A DNA stretch of 64,000 nucleotides from Yoonia sp. BS5-3 (lineage in GTDB: Bacteria; Pseudomonadota; Alphaproteobacteria; Rhodobacterales; Rhodobacteraceae), in contig NZ_CP150951.2 in the NCBI RefSeq assembly GCF_038069655.2, forward strand, positions 1,452,001-1,516,000, written 5' to 3'. Below the pieces are notes generated by a model. The model made no database searches. It was given only the letters and a program-made list of their open reading frames with translations, and was not told the origin of the DNA. The position numbers and the translations under genes were made by a program. Below, in pieces: positions 1 to 8,934 of this stretch; within the stretch, counting starts at the first letter, position 1; each line of letters starts with the position of its first letter.

Positions 1-1032
1 CGCATCCAGCATTGGCTTGAGCGCTGAAACATATGAGGTCGGCGATGGGATATCAAAGCCCTTGTCCCGCCCATGCGATGCAAAAACCTTGGCCGAGTGA
101 TTGCGCCGACTGCCCGCATGGATTTGCAAAACCAGACCGTCATCAAGGCTCATCTTGGCCATCTCGGTCAGCATTTGGGCGCGGAATACCTCAGCCTCGG
201 CAGTAGTGCAGGCGCCGCTACGGACTTTGGCATAAAGGGCGGCGGCGTCGGCCTTGTCCAAATCTTCGGTCCGGGCCGTTGGGTGGCCGTGATCGGTGGC
301 AGTGGCCCCATATTTCTTGAAATAGGCACGGCGAATGCGATGCGCCTTCAAATAGCCCGCCCATGTCGTGGTATCTTCGCCGGTGACCTTGCCGAAGGCT
401 GCCAGATTATCGCGGAATCCTTCATATTCGGGATCAACAACGGCATCGGGCCGATAGGTTGTAATCACACGGCCGGTCCACCCGCTGGCCGCGATTTCCC
501 GGTGGCAGCTCATGTCATCCATCGGGCCTTCGGTGGTTGCCAAGACCTCAACATTGAACCGATCATAAAGGGCGCGGGGCAGGTAGGCATCCTGGGCCAA
601 TTTCGCGTCGATATGATCATATATCGCATCGGCCGTATCGGCGTTCAGCCGTTCATTGACGCCAAAGACATGCTCAAAGGAATGATCTAGCCACATTGCA
701 GACGGGGTGGCGCGGAACAGATGGTAGTGCTCGGCAAAGCGGCGCCAGATATCGCGGGGGTCTGTGTCAGGGACACTGCCATCAGCGCGGGGAATGCCCA
801 GATCGTCCATTGATACGCCCTGCGACACAAGCATCCGAAACACATAGTGATCAGGCACCACGAAAAGCTGCGCAGGATCGGGAAAGCGGGTGTTTTTGGC
901 AAACCAGCTGGCGTCGCAATGGCCATGCGGACTGATGATCGGCAACTCCGCAATCGGTTCATAAAGCGCGCGCGCCAGGAACCGAATACGGGGTTCTGCA
1001 GGAAAAAGCCGATCAGGGTCCGTTAACTTCAT
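1..1032 (-). CDS. uxaC: Uronate (glucuronate) isomerase, N-terminal 344 residues
   Basis: Uronate isomerase interconverts glucuronate/galacturonate and fructuronate/tagaturonate in hexuronate breakdown. The frame is open from ATG at 1032 to the window edge (344 codons, no stop), so the last quarter or so of a family normally near 470 residues lies outside. The metal-binding H-x-H of the amidohydrolase fold is seen at H36 and H38 in the segment SPHGHCDASWF. The later segments ATTEGPMDD and LQIHAGSRRNHS are also typical of UxaC. The gene points the same way as the upstream alcohol dehydrogenase gene but is separated from it by 149 bp with a palindrome, so it probably has its own promoter. Its relation to the amine-type genes upstream is unclear. 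The identification is from recalled family motifs. Confidence 0.88.
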   Translation of the reverse strand, partial: MKLTDPDRLFPAEPRIRFLARALYEPIAELPIISPHGHCDASWFAKNTRFPDPAQLFVVPDHYVFRMLVSQGVSMDDLGIPRADGSVPDTDPRDIWRRFAEHYHLFRATPSAMWLDHSFEHVFGVNERLNADTADAIYDHIDAKLAQDAYLPRALYDRFNVEVLATTEGPMDDMSCHREIAASGWTGRVITTYRPDAVVDPEYEGFRDNLAAFGKVTGEDTTTWAGYLKAHRIRRAYFKKYGATATDHGHPTARTEDLDKADAAALYAKVRSGACTTAEAEVFRAQMLTEMAKMSLDDGLVLQIHAGSRRNHSAKVFASHGRDKGFDIPSPTSYVSALKPMLDA

Positions 1033-1085
1033 GTAACTTCCTTGCCGAAAATGATCTGTAACCACAGCAGTTCTAACATCAATTA

Positions 1086-1095
1086 AACGTACGTT
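1086..1095. promoter_or_regulatory. Perfect 10-bp palindrome upstream of uxaC
   Basis: AACGTACGTT lies 54 bp upstream of the uxaC start, within the 149-bp gap after the alcohol dehydrogenase gene. A perfect palindrome in a promoter-sized gap upstream of a uronate gene suggests a repressor operator (GntR or LacI type would be usual), but no regulator gene is adjacent. This is inference from position and symmetry only. Confidence 0.35.
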
Positions 1096-1181
1096 CATAT
1101 GCCTTTAAGACGCCGCCGCGACATTGTCTATCAGACGGCTGCCAAGACGGATTTTCCCTGCCGATGCCAGGCTAAAACCCC

Positions 1182-2327
1182 TTAAAGACACGCCTCCAAC
1201 AGCGCTGTTGTATTCTCTTTGTTCATTTCAACAGGGTTGCCACCAGTGCTCGGGTCGGCAAGCGCGCCAGTGACGATACGATCAATGTCGGGATTTTCCA
1301 CGCCAAGCGCGGTTAGCGTTTTCGGCACCCCAAGACGGGCATTCAGGTCATCCACATAGGCGCAAAACCCGTCAAACCCACCGGAAATTCCCAGATAATT
1401 GGCGGCATCAGCCAAAACCGCCGTGATCGCCGGTTTGTTGAATTGTAGGACTGCAGGCATGCAAACCGCGTTCGTTGTGCCGTGATGGGTGTGATACATC
1501 GCGCCAATCGGATGGGACAGCGCATGGATCGCACCAAGGCCCTTTTGAAACGCAGTTGCCCCCATCGCGGCGGCGGACATCATATGGGCGCGCGCCTCAA
1601 GGTCTGTGCCGTCATCATATGCGCGTGGCAGATATTCCTTTACCAGCCGCATCCCTTCAAGCGCCATGCCTTGCGACATCGGGTGGTAATGGGGCGAACA
1701 ATAAGCCTCGACACAATGGGCAAAGGCATCAAGCCCGGTGCCCGCCGTGATGAACTTGGGCATCCCAACCGTCAGCTCGGGGTCGCAGATCACGACAGTT
1801 GGCAGAAATTTGGGATGGAAGATGATCTTTTTCTCTTCCGTTTCGGAATTGGTGATGACGCTGGCGCGCCCCACCTCGGATCCGGTTCCGGCCGTGGTGG
1901 GCACGGCTACGATGGGGGCAATGGCATCGGCATCGGCGCGGGTCCACCAATCGCCGATATCTTCAAAATCCCACAAAGGCCGGGTTTGCCCGGCCAGGAA
2001 CGCCACCAGCTTGCCCAGATCAAGCCCCGATCCACCGCCAAAGGCCACGACACCGTCATGCCCGCCTTCCTTGAAGGCCTGCACACCCGCGGCGGCATTC
2101 TTTTCATTGGGGTTGGGATCCACATCCGCAAAGATGGCGCGGCCCAGACCAGCGGTCTCCAGCAGGTCCAGCGTTTTGGTGGTGATCGCCATGTCGGCCA
2201 AACCGCGATCTGTAATCAAAAGCGGTTTCTTGATCCCAGCAGCAGCGCAGGCATCCGCGATTTCGGCAATGCGTCCTGCGCCAAAGCGCACGGCAGTTGG
2301 ATAAGACCAATTGGCAGTCAGGGTCAT
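1182..2327 (-). CDS. Iron-containing alcohol dehydrogenase
   Basis: NAD(P)-dependent group III alcohol dehydrogenase, 381 residues, full family length. The nucleotide-binding GGGSGLDLGK loop is near residues 97-106 and TTAGTGSE near 144-151. The expected iron ligands are present as D200, H204, H268 and H282, the last two in AIHALSHPIG and HHGTTNA. ATG at 2327 is preceded by GAAGG about 8 nt upstream, and only 3 bp separate it from the aldehyde dehydrogenase stop, so the two are one transcript. Pairing with an aldehyde dehydrogenase and a GS-like ligase suggests that it oxidises an alcohol intermediate to an aldehyde, perhaps on a gamma-glutamylated amino alcohol. The substrate cannot be read from sequence. 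Confidence 0.93.
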   Translation of the reverse strand: MTLTANWSYPTAVRFGAGRIAEIADACAAAGIKKPLLITDRGLADMAITTKTLDLLETAGLGRAIFADVDPNPNEKNAAAGVQAFKEGGHDGVVAFGGGSGLDLGKLVAFLAGQTRPLWDFEDIGDWWTRADADAIAPIVAVPTTAGTGSEVGRASVITNSETEEKKIIFHPKFLPTVVICDPELTVGMPKFITAGTGLDAFAHCVEAYCSPHYHPMSQGMALEGMRLVKEYLPRAYDDGTDLEARAHMMSAAAMGATAFQKGLGAIHALSHPIGAMYHTHHGTTNAVCMPAVLQFNKPAITAVLADAANYLGISGGFDGFCAYVDDLNARLGVPKTLTALGVENPDIDRIVTGALADPSTGGNPVEMNKENTTALLEACL

Positions 2328-2330
2328 GTG

Positions 2331-3698
2331 TCAGGCCTTCTTCAGGTGGTATGATTTTGGACGGGTCAGATTGTGATAGCCGATTACAGACAAACCGCCG
2401 CCGCGCCCGGTATCCTTGCAGCCGGTCCAGCACAGGCCCGGATCAAGATAATCTGCGCGGTTCATAAAGACAGTGCCGGTTTCGATCTGGTCGGCGATGG
2501 CCTCTGCCCGGGCGACATCCTGGGTCCAGACCGAGGCCGTCAGACCAAAATCGCTATCATTCATCATGGCAATGGCTTCGGCGTCATCCTTGACGGGCAT
2601 AATCCCGACGACAGGCCCAAAGCTCTCTTCGCGCATTACGCGCATATCATGGGTGACATTGGTCAGGATTTGCGGGGTCAGATAGGCACCGCCATCGTCG
2701 GCTGCAAAAGGGGCGATATGGGCCGTGGCCCCAGCTGCAACCGCATCAGCGATCTGGCCGCGCACCTCATCGGCAAAACGTTTATGGGCCATGGGGCCCA
2801 GCGTCGTTTCGGGGTCGAGGGGGTTGCCGAGCTTATATCCCTTCACAATCGCGACCGCCTTTTCGACAAAGGCGTCAAAATGCTGTTCGGCCACGTAAAT
2901 CCGTTCAATCCCGCAGCAGCATTGGCCCGAATTGAACATCGCGCCATCGATCAGTGTCTCAACGGCGACGTCCAAATCGGCGTCATCGCAGACATAGCCG
3001 GGGTCTTTGCCGCCCAATTCCAGCCCAATGCCCGTAAACGTGCCCGCCGCCGCGGTTTCCATCGCGCGCCCGCCGCCGACAGAGCCGGTGAAATTGACAA
3101 AACCAAAGCTCTTGGCTGCGATCAGGTCGGACGTGGTTTGATGGTCCAAAAAGACGTTCTGGAAAACGTCCGCCGGAATGCCCGCGCTATGAAAGGCTTC
3201 GGCCAGATGTTCGCCCACAAGGGGCGTCTGGCTGGCATGTTTTAGCATAACGGTATTCCCGGCGATCAACGCTGGGGCGACCGTGTTGATTGCGGTCATA
3301 TAAGGATAGTTCCAGGGGGCAACGACCAGCACCACACCATGAGGGACACGCTTGATAACGCGACGAAAGGCAGTGCTGTCTTCCACAACGATATCAGCCA
3401 GGGCATCTGCCGCAATATCGGCCATATGGCTTGCACGCTCATTAAAGCCGCCGAACTCGCCACCATAACGGATGGGACGGCCCATCTGGCGGGCAAGGTC
3501 GGGCACAATCTGGTCGTTCATAGCACCGATTTGGGCAACACCTTCGCGAACCAACGCGATACGCTCGGCCAGCGGGCGGGCCGCCCAATCGGCCTGCGCG
3601 GCCTTGGCGCGCGACACGGCATCCTTCGCGGCGGCAGGGGTCAGCACGGCGCGTTCGGCAAAGACCGAACCGTCGATAGGTGAAATACAGCGGATCAT
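2331..3698 (-). CDS. NAD(P)-dependent aldehyde dehydrogenase
   Basis: Oxidises an aldehyde to its carboxylic acid. It has 455 residues, typical of the shorter succinate-semialdehyde-type members. The proton-acceptor glutamate lies in LELGGKDP (E227), the catalytic cysteine in FNSGQCCC (C260-262, most likely C261), and the cofactor site in VAPWNYP and FTGSVGGG. The start at 3698 has AAAGGG about 8 nt upstream and directly follows the GS-like gene, so translation is probably coupled. In an operon with a glutamine-synthetase-like ligase it resembles PuuC of the gamma-glutamyl putrescine pathway, with the alcohol dehydrogenase downstream supplying the aldehyde. The exact substrate is unknown. Confidence 0.93.
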   Translation of the reverse strand: MIRCISPIDGSVFAERAVLTPAAAKDAVSRAKAAQADWAARPLAERIALVREGVAQIGAMNDQIVPDLARQMGRPIRYGGEFGGFNERASHMADIAADALADIVVEDSTAFRRVIKRVPHGVVLVVAPWNYPYMTAINTVAPALIAGNTVMLKHASQTPLVGEHLAEAFHSAGIPADVFQNVFLDHQTTSDLIAAKSFGFVNFTGSVGGGRAMETAAAGTFTGIGLELGGKDPGYVCDDADLDVAVETLIDGAMFNSGQCCCGIERIYVAEQHFDAFVEKAVAIVKGYKLGNPLDPETTLGPMAHKRFADEVRGQIADAVAAGATAHIAPFAADDGGAYLTPQILTNVTHDMRVMREESFGPVVGIMPVKDDAEAIAMMNDSDFGLTASVWTQDVARAEAIADQIETGTVFMNRADYLDPGLCWTGCKDTGRGGGLSVIGYHNLTRPKSYHLKKA

Positions 3699-3701
3699 TC
3701 C

Positions 3702-5066
3702 TTAAGCCCTTTCAAAACCGCGCGCGATTTCCCAATCGGTGACAACGCGGTCAAATTCTTCTTGTTCCCATTCGGCGCAGCGGGTGTAGTGATCGATCAC
3801 ATCATCGCCCATCGCGGCACGCAGAAATGCAGAGTTGCGCAGCGTCTCAGTCGCCGCGCGCAGGGTCTGCGGGATGTCCTGTGCCTTGGCGTCTTCATAG
3901 ACGTCACCCCTCGTTGGTGGGGCAAGTTCCATCTTATCCTCAATTCCCTTGATGCCAGCGGCCAGCATCGCGGCCTGTGCCAGATAGGGGTTCAGATCAG
4001 ACCCGCCGATGCGGCATTCGACCCGAACGCCCTTGGTGCCATCCCCACAAAGGCGAAAGCCCGCCGTGCGGTTATCGACAGACCAGACGGTTTTTGTGGG
4101 GGCGAAGGTCCCCTTTGCAAAGCGCTTGTAGCTGTTGACATAGGGGGCCAGGAAAAAGGTGTAATCGGGCGAGTAAGCGATTAGCCCGGCCATGTAATGT
4201 TTCATCAACGTGGACATGCCCAGATCGGCATCGGGGTCAAAAAAGGCGGGATTGCCATCCACCCAAAGCGATTGATGGACATGAGATGAGCTGCCTACCT
4301 TGTCATGGTGCCACTTGGGCAGGAAAGTCGCAGCATGGCCCTGCTGCCAGGCGATTTCCTTAATGGCATTTTTGGCAATCGTATGATGGTCCGCGCAATC
4401 GATGGCGGCGGCATAGCGAATGTTCAGCTCTTCCTGACCTGTTTCGGCCTCACCCTTTGAGTTTTCGATGGGCAGACCCGCGGCAAACAAATGATTGCGG
4501 ATCGGGCGCATGACGCCTTCTTCCTTGGTGGTCTGCAGAATGGCATAGTCTTCATTATAGCCGCTGATCGGGGTGAGATCACGAAAGCCCGACCGGCGGA
4601 TATCATCAAATGACTTTTCAAACAGGAAAAATTCCAGCTCAGTGGCCATCATGGCGTCAAAGCCCAGCGCCTTTAGCCGATCGACCTGGCGTTTCAGCAC
4701 CTGACGTGGCGCATGCGGCACCGGTTCATGTGTGTGGTGGTCCAGAATATCGCAAAGCACCATCGCGGTGCCCTCAAGCCAGGGTAATTCGCGGATCGTG
4801 GCAAGATCGGGGGCCATGATGTAATCGCCATAGCCCTTTTCCCAACTGCTGGATGCGTAACCATCCGGGGTGGCCATCTCAAGATCGGTGGCCAGCAGAT
4901 AGTTGCAGCAATGGGTTTCTTTGAATGAGGTCTCGACAAAGTTCACGGCGTGAAACCGTTTCCCCATCAAACGGCCCTGCATGTCGGGAAATACAGTCAG
5001 AACCGTGTCAATTGATCCCTCTGCGACACGGGCTTTGAGGTCATCGAAGGTCAGCAATCCGGGCAT
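3702..5066 (-). CDS. Glutamine-synthetase-like gamma-glutamyl-amine ligase
   Basis: ATP-dependent ligase of the glutamine synthetase fold, 454 residues. The catalytic landmarks are DMQGRLMGKR (beta-grasp), ELEFF (metal), GEAETGQEELN (metal), SSSHVHQSLW (His loop), NRTAGFR and ECRIGGSDLNPYLA. The NLYDLP adenylylation tyrosine motif of housekeeping GlnA is absent, and the protein ends in a divergent tail. This is the pattern of PuuA/IpuC/GlnA4-type enzymes, which glutamylate amines instead of ammonia. ATG at 5066 is chosen because AAAGGA lies about 8 nt upstream; an upstream in-frame start at 5117 would read through a repeat hairpin. It is followed directly by aldehyde and alcohol dehydrogenases, which could oxidise the glutamylated product. 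The amine substrate is unknown. Confidence 0.9.
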   Translation of the reverse strand: MPGLLTFDDLKARVAEGSIDTVLTVFPDMQGRLMGKRFHAVNFVETSFKETHCCNYLLATDLEMATPDGYASSSWEKGYGDYIMAPDLATIRELPWLEGTAMVLCDILDHHTHEPVPHAPRQVLKRQVDRLKALGFDAMMATELEFFLFEKSFDDIRRSGFRDLTPISGYNEDYAILQTTKEEGVMRPIRNHLFAAGLPIENSKGEAETGQEELNIRYAAAIDCADHHTIAKNAIKEIAWQQGHAATFLPKWHHDKVGSSSHVHQSLWVDGNPAFFDPDADLGMSTLMKHYMAGLIAYSPDYTFFLAPYVNSYKRFAKGTFAPTKTVWSVDNRTAGFRLCGDGTKGVRVECRIGGSDLNPYLAQAAMLAAGIKGIEDKMELAPPTRGDVYEDAKAQDIPQTLRAATETLRNSAFLRAAMGDDVIDHYTRCAEWEQEEFDRVVTDWEIARGFERA

Positions 5067-5091
5067 TTCGGTTTCCTTTATCGTGACGGCG

Positions 5092-5154
5092 CCCCGGACG
5101 TGATCCGGGGCCTCCAATTGCGTTCTGTTTGAGGTCCCGGGTCAAGCCCGGGAC
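5092..5154. repeat. Two GC-rich hairpins (REP-like intergenic element)
   Basis: Between the TRAP binding-protein stop and the ligase start lie two palindromes: CCCCGGA/TCCGGGG (5092-5110) and GTCCCGGG/CCCGGGAC around TCAAG (5134-5154). They share the CCCGG core, have no T-run, and resemble dispersed intergenic hairpins common in alphaproteobacteria. Within the operon they could stabilise the 3' end of the upstream TRAP message and lower expression of the downstream enzymes. That effect is inferred from position. Confidence 0.6.
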
Positions 5155-5168
5155 TGCGTCGCGCGGTA

Positions 5169-6200
5169 TTAGCCGTAGCGATATGGCCGGCCAGCTTTGA
5201 CCATGTCGGCATTGTATTTCTTGAAGATATCAACAACCCGGCGCTTGGTGTCGCTTTCGGCTGCGATTTCTTCCCAGAAGACTTGCGCCGCATCTTCGAC
5301 CTGGGCCCATTCTTCATCTGGGATGGTTGTCAGCTCCATCTTGGTGCCGTTGACACGCAGGTCAGCCTCGCCGCCCCAATACCAATGCTGGCGGTAGTAA
5401 TGCGATTGCTCGCAGCAGACCTGGAAAAGCTTTTGCAGATCTTCGGGCAATTCGTTCCAGCGGTCCATATTAGCAAAGAAGTGTCCAATCCACGCGCCTG
5501 AGATATTGTTTGTCAGGAAGTAGTTGGTCACATCGGCCCAGCCCACGGTGTAGTCTTCGGTGATCCCCGACCAGGCAATCCCGTCCAGTTCACCTGTTTG
5601 CACGGCGACTTCAATGTCTTCCCAAGGCAGGTTCACCGGGACGACCCCGAATTGCGACAGGAACCGGCCCGCAGTTGGGAAGGTAAAGATGCGCTTGCCT
5701 TCCAGATCAGCAAGGCTGCGGATCGGGTCTTTGGTGGCGAAATGGCATGGGTCCCAGGCACCTGCGCTGACATGCTTGACGCCAACGGCTTCATATTCTT
5801 CGGCCCAAATCTCGTTCAGCCCGTAGCGGTTGAACAGCACAGGAACATCCAGCGAATAGCGCGACCCAAACGGGAAATAGCCGCCGAACACGGTAACCTC
5901 GGTGGGTGAGGCCATGCTGTCATCATCAGATTGCACGGCGTCAATTGTGCCGCGCTGCAAGGCCTGGAACAGCTCGCCCGTGGGGACAAGCTGGTCTGCA
6001 TAGAACAGCTCAATCTGCATCCGGTCGCCCGCGATGGCGTTGAACATTTCAATGGCCGGGTCGATCACCTCTGCGGCCAAAGCTGCACCCGCATAGGTCT
6101 GCATCCGCCACGTGATCGTGCTTTGGGCCAGCGCCGGGGCAGCCAGGGTGGCGGGTGCGGCAACAGCGGCACCCTGGATAAACTTACGTCTCGTCGTCAT
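5169..6200 (-). CDS. TRAP transporter substrate-binding protein (DctP family)
   Basis: Periplasmic solute receptor of a tripartite ATP-independent transporter, 343 residues. The N-terminus TTRRKFIQGAA has a twin-arginine motif, then a hydrophobic stretch ending in ALAQ, so export folded through Tat is likely. The mature part shows the DctP pattern (binding of a carboxylate-bearing ligand by a conserved arginine is usual in the family), with segments such as SLADLEGKRIFTFPTAGRFL and GELDGIAWSG. It is cotranscribed with the membrane subunits upstream (45-bp gap). The ligand is unknown; the neighbouring enzymes suggest an amine- or glutamate-related compound. Confidence 0.93.
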   Translation of the reverse strand: MTTRRKFIQGAAVAAPATLAAPALAQSTITWRMQTYAGAALAAEVIDPAIEMFNAIAGDRMQIELFYADQLVPTGELFQALQRGTIDAVQSDDDSMASPTEVTVFGGYFPFGSRYSLDVPVLFNRYGLNEIWAEEYEAVGVKHVSAGAWDPCHFATKDPIRSLADLEGKRIFTFPTAGRFLSQFGVVPVNLPWEDIEVAVQTGELDGIAWSGITEDYTVGWADVTNYFLTNNISGAWIGHFFANMDRWNELPEDLQKLFQVCCEQSHYYRQHWYWGGEADLRVNGTKMELTTIPDEEWAQVEDAAQVFWEEIAAESDTKRRVVDIFKKYNADMVKAGRPYRYG

Positions 6201-6245
6201 TTGTTTTCTCCTTGTTGGTTGATGCCGGTTACCCCGGCTATTGCT

Positions 6246-7571
6246 TTAATTTCCGTAGACATAACTGGGCAACCAGGTGGCGAGGCCGGGAAAGATCATC
6301 ACCAACGCCAGGGCCAGAACCATGACCAGCACAAATGGTGTGATTGAACCATAGATGTCGCGTAGTGAAATCTCGGGCGGGGCCATCGCGCGCATCAGGA
6401 ACAGGTTGTAGCCAAATGGCGGGGTCATGTAGGCGATCTGCGTCGTGATCGTATAAAGGATCCCATACCAGATCAGATCAAAGCCCAGCGCACCGACCAA
6501 GGGGACGTAAAGCGGGGCAACAATGACCAGCATGGCCGTGTCATCCAAAAAAGTGCCCATCACGATAAAGCTCAGCTGCATCAAGATCAGGATCATCCAG
6601 GGGCTGAGCGACAAACGCTCAGTAAAGAGCCCCTCAATCGCTTTCACGGCGCCCAACCCGTCAAACACCGCGCCAAAGGCCAGTGCGGCCAGAATGATCC
6701 ACATGAACATGCATGTAATGCCCAGCGTGTTACGGACCGAGTTCTCGAACACCTCGCGGGTCATCCGTCCTTTTAGAACCGCTGCCAAAAAGGCCGCCAG
6801 CGCCCCAATGGCCGAGCTTTCGACCAGCGATGTCCAGCCATTCACAAAGGGCACCATCATGGTGGCAAAGATAATCAATGGCAAAAGGCCCGCCCGCAAA
6901 AGGCGCAGCTTTTCGGCGCGGGGCAGGTTGCGGTCTTTGTCGCTTAGGATGGGGCCCAGATCGGGGTTCATCCGGCAGCGGATCACGATATAGGCCACAA
7001 ACATCGCGGCCATCATCAGCCCCGGCACGATCCCAGCCAGCCAAAGCTGGCCGACAGGCTGGCGGGCGATCATCGCATAAAGCACCAGCACAACAGAGGG
7101 CGGCACCAGGATCCCCAGCGATGACCCGGCCTGGATCACGCCGGTGACCATCCGCTTGTCATAACCGCGCTTCAGCAGCTCTGGCAGCGCAATCGTGGCT
7201 CCGATGGCCATGCCTGCGACGGATAACCCGTTCATTGCGGAAATCAGGACCATCAGACCAATTGTTCCGATCGCCAAACCACCGCGCAGCCCACCCATCC
7301 AGACATGGAACATGCGGTACAGATCATCGGCAATCTTCGATTCCGATAGGACATAGCCCATGAAAATGAACATCGGCAAGGTCAGCAGCGGATACCAGTT
7401 CATCAGCTTCATTGCCGCGGAAAACCCGATATCGTAGCCGCCCCGATCTCCCCAAAGCAAAAGCGCCGCAATCACCGCAATAAACCCAATCGCGCCAAAG
7501 ACACGTTGCCCGGTCAAAAGCATCAGCATCATGGTCGAAAACATCAATGTGGCGATCATTTCGTAAGGCAT
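6246..7571 (-). CDS. TRAP transporter large permease subunit (DctM family)
   Basis: Inner-membrane ion-coupled transport subunit, 441 residues with about a dozen hydrophobic helices. Typical segments are FIFMGYVLSESKI, GATIALPELLKRGYDKRMVTGVIQAGSSLGILVPPS and MTPPFGYNLFLMR. ATG at 7571 is chosen over a much longer upstream frame because it forms a TGATG stop-start overlap with the small permease. The residues encoded upstream are polar, unlike the family, and overlap the small-permease coding sequence. It works with the adjacent small subunit and the periplasmic receptor encoded just downstream. Confidence 0.93.
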   Translation of the reverse strand: MPYEMIATLMFSTMMLMLLTGQRVFGAIGFIAVIAALLLWGDRGGYDIGFSAAMKLMNWYPLLTLPMFIFMGYVLSESKIADDLYRMFHVWMGGLRGGLAIGTIGLMVLISAMNGLSVAGMAIGATIALPELLKRGYDKRMVTGVIQAGSSLGILVPPSVVLVLYAMIARQPVGQLWLAGIVPGLMMAAMFVAYIVIRCRMNPDLGPILSDKDRNLPRAEKLRLLRAGLLPLIIFATMMVPFVNGWTSLVESSAIGALAAFLAAVLKGRMTREVFENSVRNTLGITCMFMWIILAALAFGAVFDGLGAVKAIEGLFTERLSLSPWMILILMQLSFIVMGTFLDDTAMLVIVAPLYVPLVGALGFDLIWYGILYTITTQIAYMTPPFGYNLFLMRAMAPPEISLRDIYGSITPFVLVMVLALALVMIFPGLATWLPSYVYGN

Positions 7572-8128
7572 CAGATATCCGTCCCCTTCAGGCGCAGAAT
7601 GTCCTTGAACAGCTCCGAGATGCATTGCAGCAGCATCAAAAAGAAGCCGACAATCATGACCGCTTTGATAGGCCACATATAGGGGCGCCAAGCAGAAGAC
7701 GATTGTTCGAGGCGGCCGACGTCTTCTGTGCCCAGGATGACACCAAACAAGTATGAAATGGGCGCGTCCCGCCAATAGCCCAGTGAATAGGCGGTCGATG
7801 CAATCGCCCCGTATAGCAAAACGCCCAGATAGAAGATCAGGAACAGGACCGTGAAGGCGTCAAACCAGGCTTTGCGCCGGACGGACCAGCCACCATAAAG
7901 CAAATCCATCCGCACGTTTGACCCAAGCTGCAATGAATAGGGCCCGCCCAGAATGTAATAGCCAACCATTACGAATTGGGCCATTTCCAGGGTCCAAAGG
8001 GATGGCAGGAAAAACGTCTTGCTGATTGAGGACCACAGCAAAATCCCCATCAAAACAAAGATGCCATACATCATCACCCGGCCCAGCCGGTAATTCACTG
8101 CGTCAACGACGCGGATATATCCGCGCAT
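7571..8128 (-). CDS. TRAP transporter small permease subunit (DctQ family)
   Basis: Four-helix membrane partner of the TRAP large subunit, about 185 residues. Hydrophobic helices lie near residues 20-38, 48-65, 88-110 and 140-165, in the usual DctQ arrangement. The start at 8128 (MRGYIRVV) is preferred because it makes a TGATG overlap with the stop of the upstream amidohydrolase gene, the same device used at the next junction. A start at 8140 (MQAVMRGY) is also possible. Tight coupling indicates that the amidohydrolase and the transporter are made together. Confidence 0.88.
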   Translation of the reverse strand: MRGYIRVVDAVNYRLGRVMMYGIFVLMGILLWSSISKTFFLPSLWTLEMAQFVMVGYYILGGPYSLQLGSNVRMDLLYGGWSVRRKAWFDAFTVLFLIFYLGVLLYGAIASTAYSLGYWRDAPISYLFGVILGTEDVGRLEQSSSAWRPYMWPIKAVMIVGFFLMLLQCISELFKDILRLKGTDI

Positions 8129-8880
8129 CACCGCTTGCATGGGTCTGCCATGGTTTTCTGTAAGGCCTGGGCAACCCAATCAGCCAGTTTCTGACCCATG
8201 GCCAGCTGGGCGGCCTCGGTTTGGATCAGATCATTGCGAATCTCTATCATGACATTCAGATGGCCATGCGAAATAGCATGCAGACGCAGGGTATGCGTCA
8301 CACCATCTTCGGGGCCATAGGGGGCGTTGCGCTGCACATTAAACCCGTCGGCCACGTCCAAAAGAACATCGGCAAAGCGTTGGTCGGTATCGTGCAAAAT
8401 TCCGATTTCCACGTCACGCTTGGCGCCATGATAAATGGGGGTAAAGCTGTGAATGGTCACGATGACGGCTTTGTCCTTACGGGCGATTTCACCGGACAGG
8501 GTTTTGCGAAAGGGCTCGTAATACTGGCTGACACGGGCCTGGCGCGACGCATCGGACAATGCGACATTGCCGGGCACTTCAAAGGCCTCGCTCTTGGCAG
8601 GCATGGCGTCGGGGGCCTCGGGCGGGCGGTTGCAGTCATAGACAAGACGCGACACCGAGGCGGCTACAAGCGTGGCATCCAGGACCTCTGACATGGCACG
8701 GGCAACACCCAATGCGCCGGGGTCCCAGGCAATATGGCTAAAGCGGGCCTCATCGCTCAGTCCCAGTGTACCCAATTCCGTTGGAATATGATGGGCCGCA
8801 TGTTCGCACACCAGGACCACGGGCGAGAGCCCGTTTTGCCGCGAAACACGCGTAATGCTATCTTGGTTTTGTTGTTCCAT
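8128..8880 (-). CDS. N-formylglutamate amidohydrolase family protein
   Basis: About 250 residues of the N-formylglutamate amidohydrolase (HutG-like) family. Members are zinc enzymes that cleave an amide on glutamate or related acyl amino acids. Visible signatures are VLVCEHAAHHIP near the start, DCNRPPEAPDAMP and VTIHSFTPIYHG, which carry candidate metal and substrate ligands. ATG at 8880 has AAGG 6 nt upstream. It is first in the leftward operon with the TRAP transporter and GS-like ligase. No other histidine-degradation gene is nearby, so a role in histidine use is not supported. Hydrolysing a gamma-glutamyl amide to free glutamate is an attractive but unproven role. Confidence 0.88.
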   Translation of the reverse strand: MEQQNQDSITRVSRQNGLSPVVLVCEHAAHHIPTELGTLGLSDEARFSHIAWDPGALGVARAMSEVLDATLVAASVSRLVYDCNRPPEAPDAMPAKSEAFEVPGNVALSDASRQARVSQYYEPFRKTLSGEIARKDKAVIVTIHSFTPIYHGAKRDVEIGILHDTDQRFADVLLDVADGFNVQRNAPYGPEDGVTHTLRLHAISHGHLNVMIEIRNDLIQTEAAQLAMGQKLADWVAQALQKTMADPCKR

Positions 8881-8934
8881 GCACATCCTTCGCAACAAAT
8901 AGCTTGCCAAAACTGTGCGATGTCAACAGTATTG

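Noticed and set aside
73..690. 205-codon plus-strand frame
   Set aside because: It is antisense to the clear uxaC reading frame, which carries the uronate isomerase motifs; a shadow of GC-rich codon structure.
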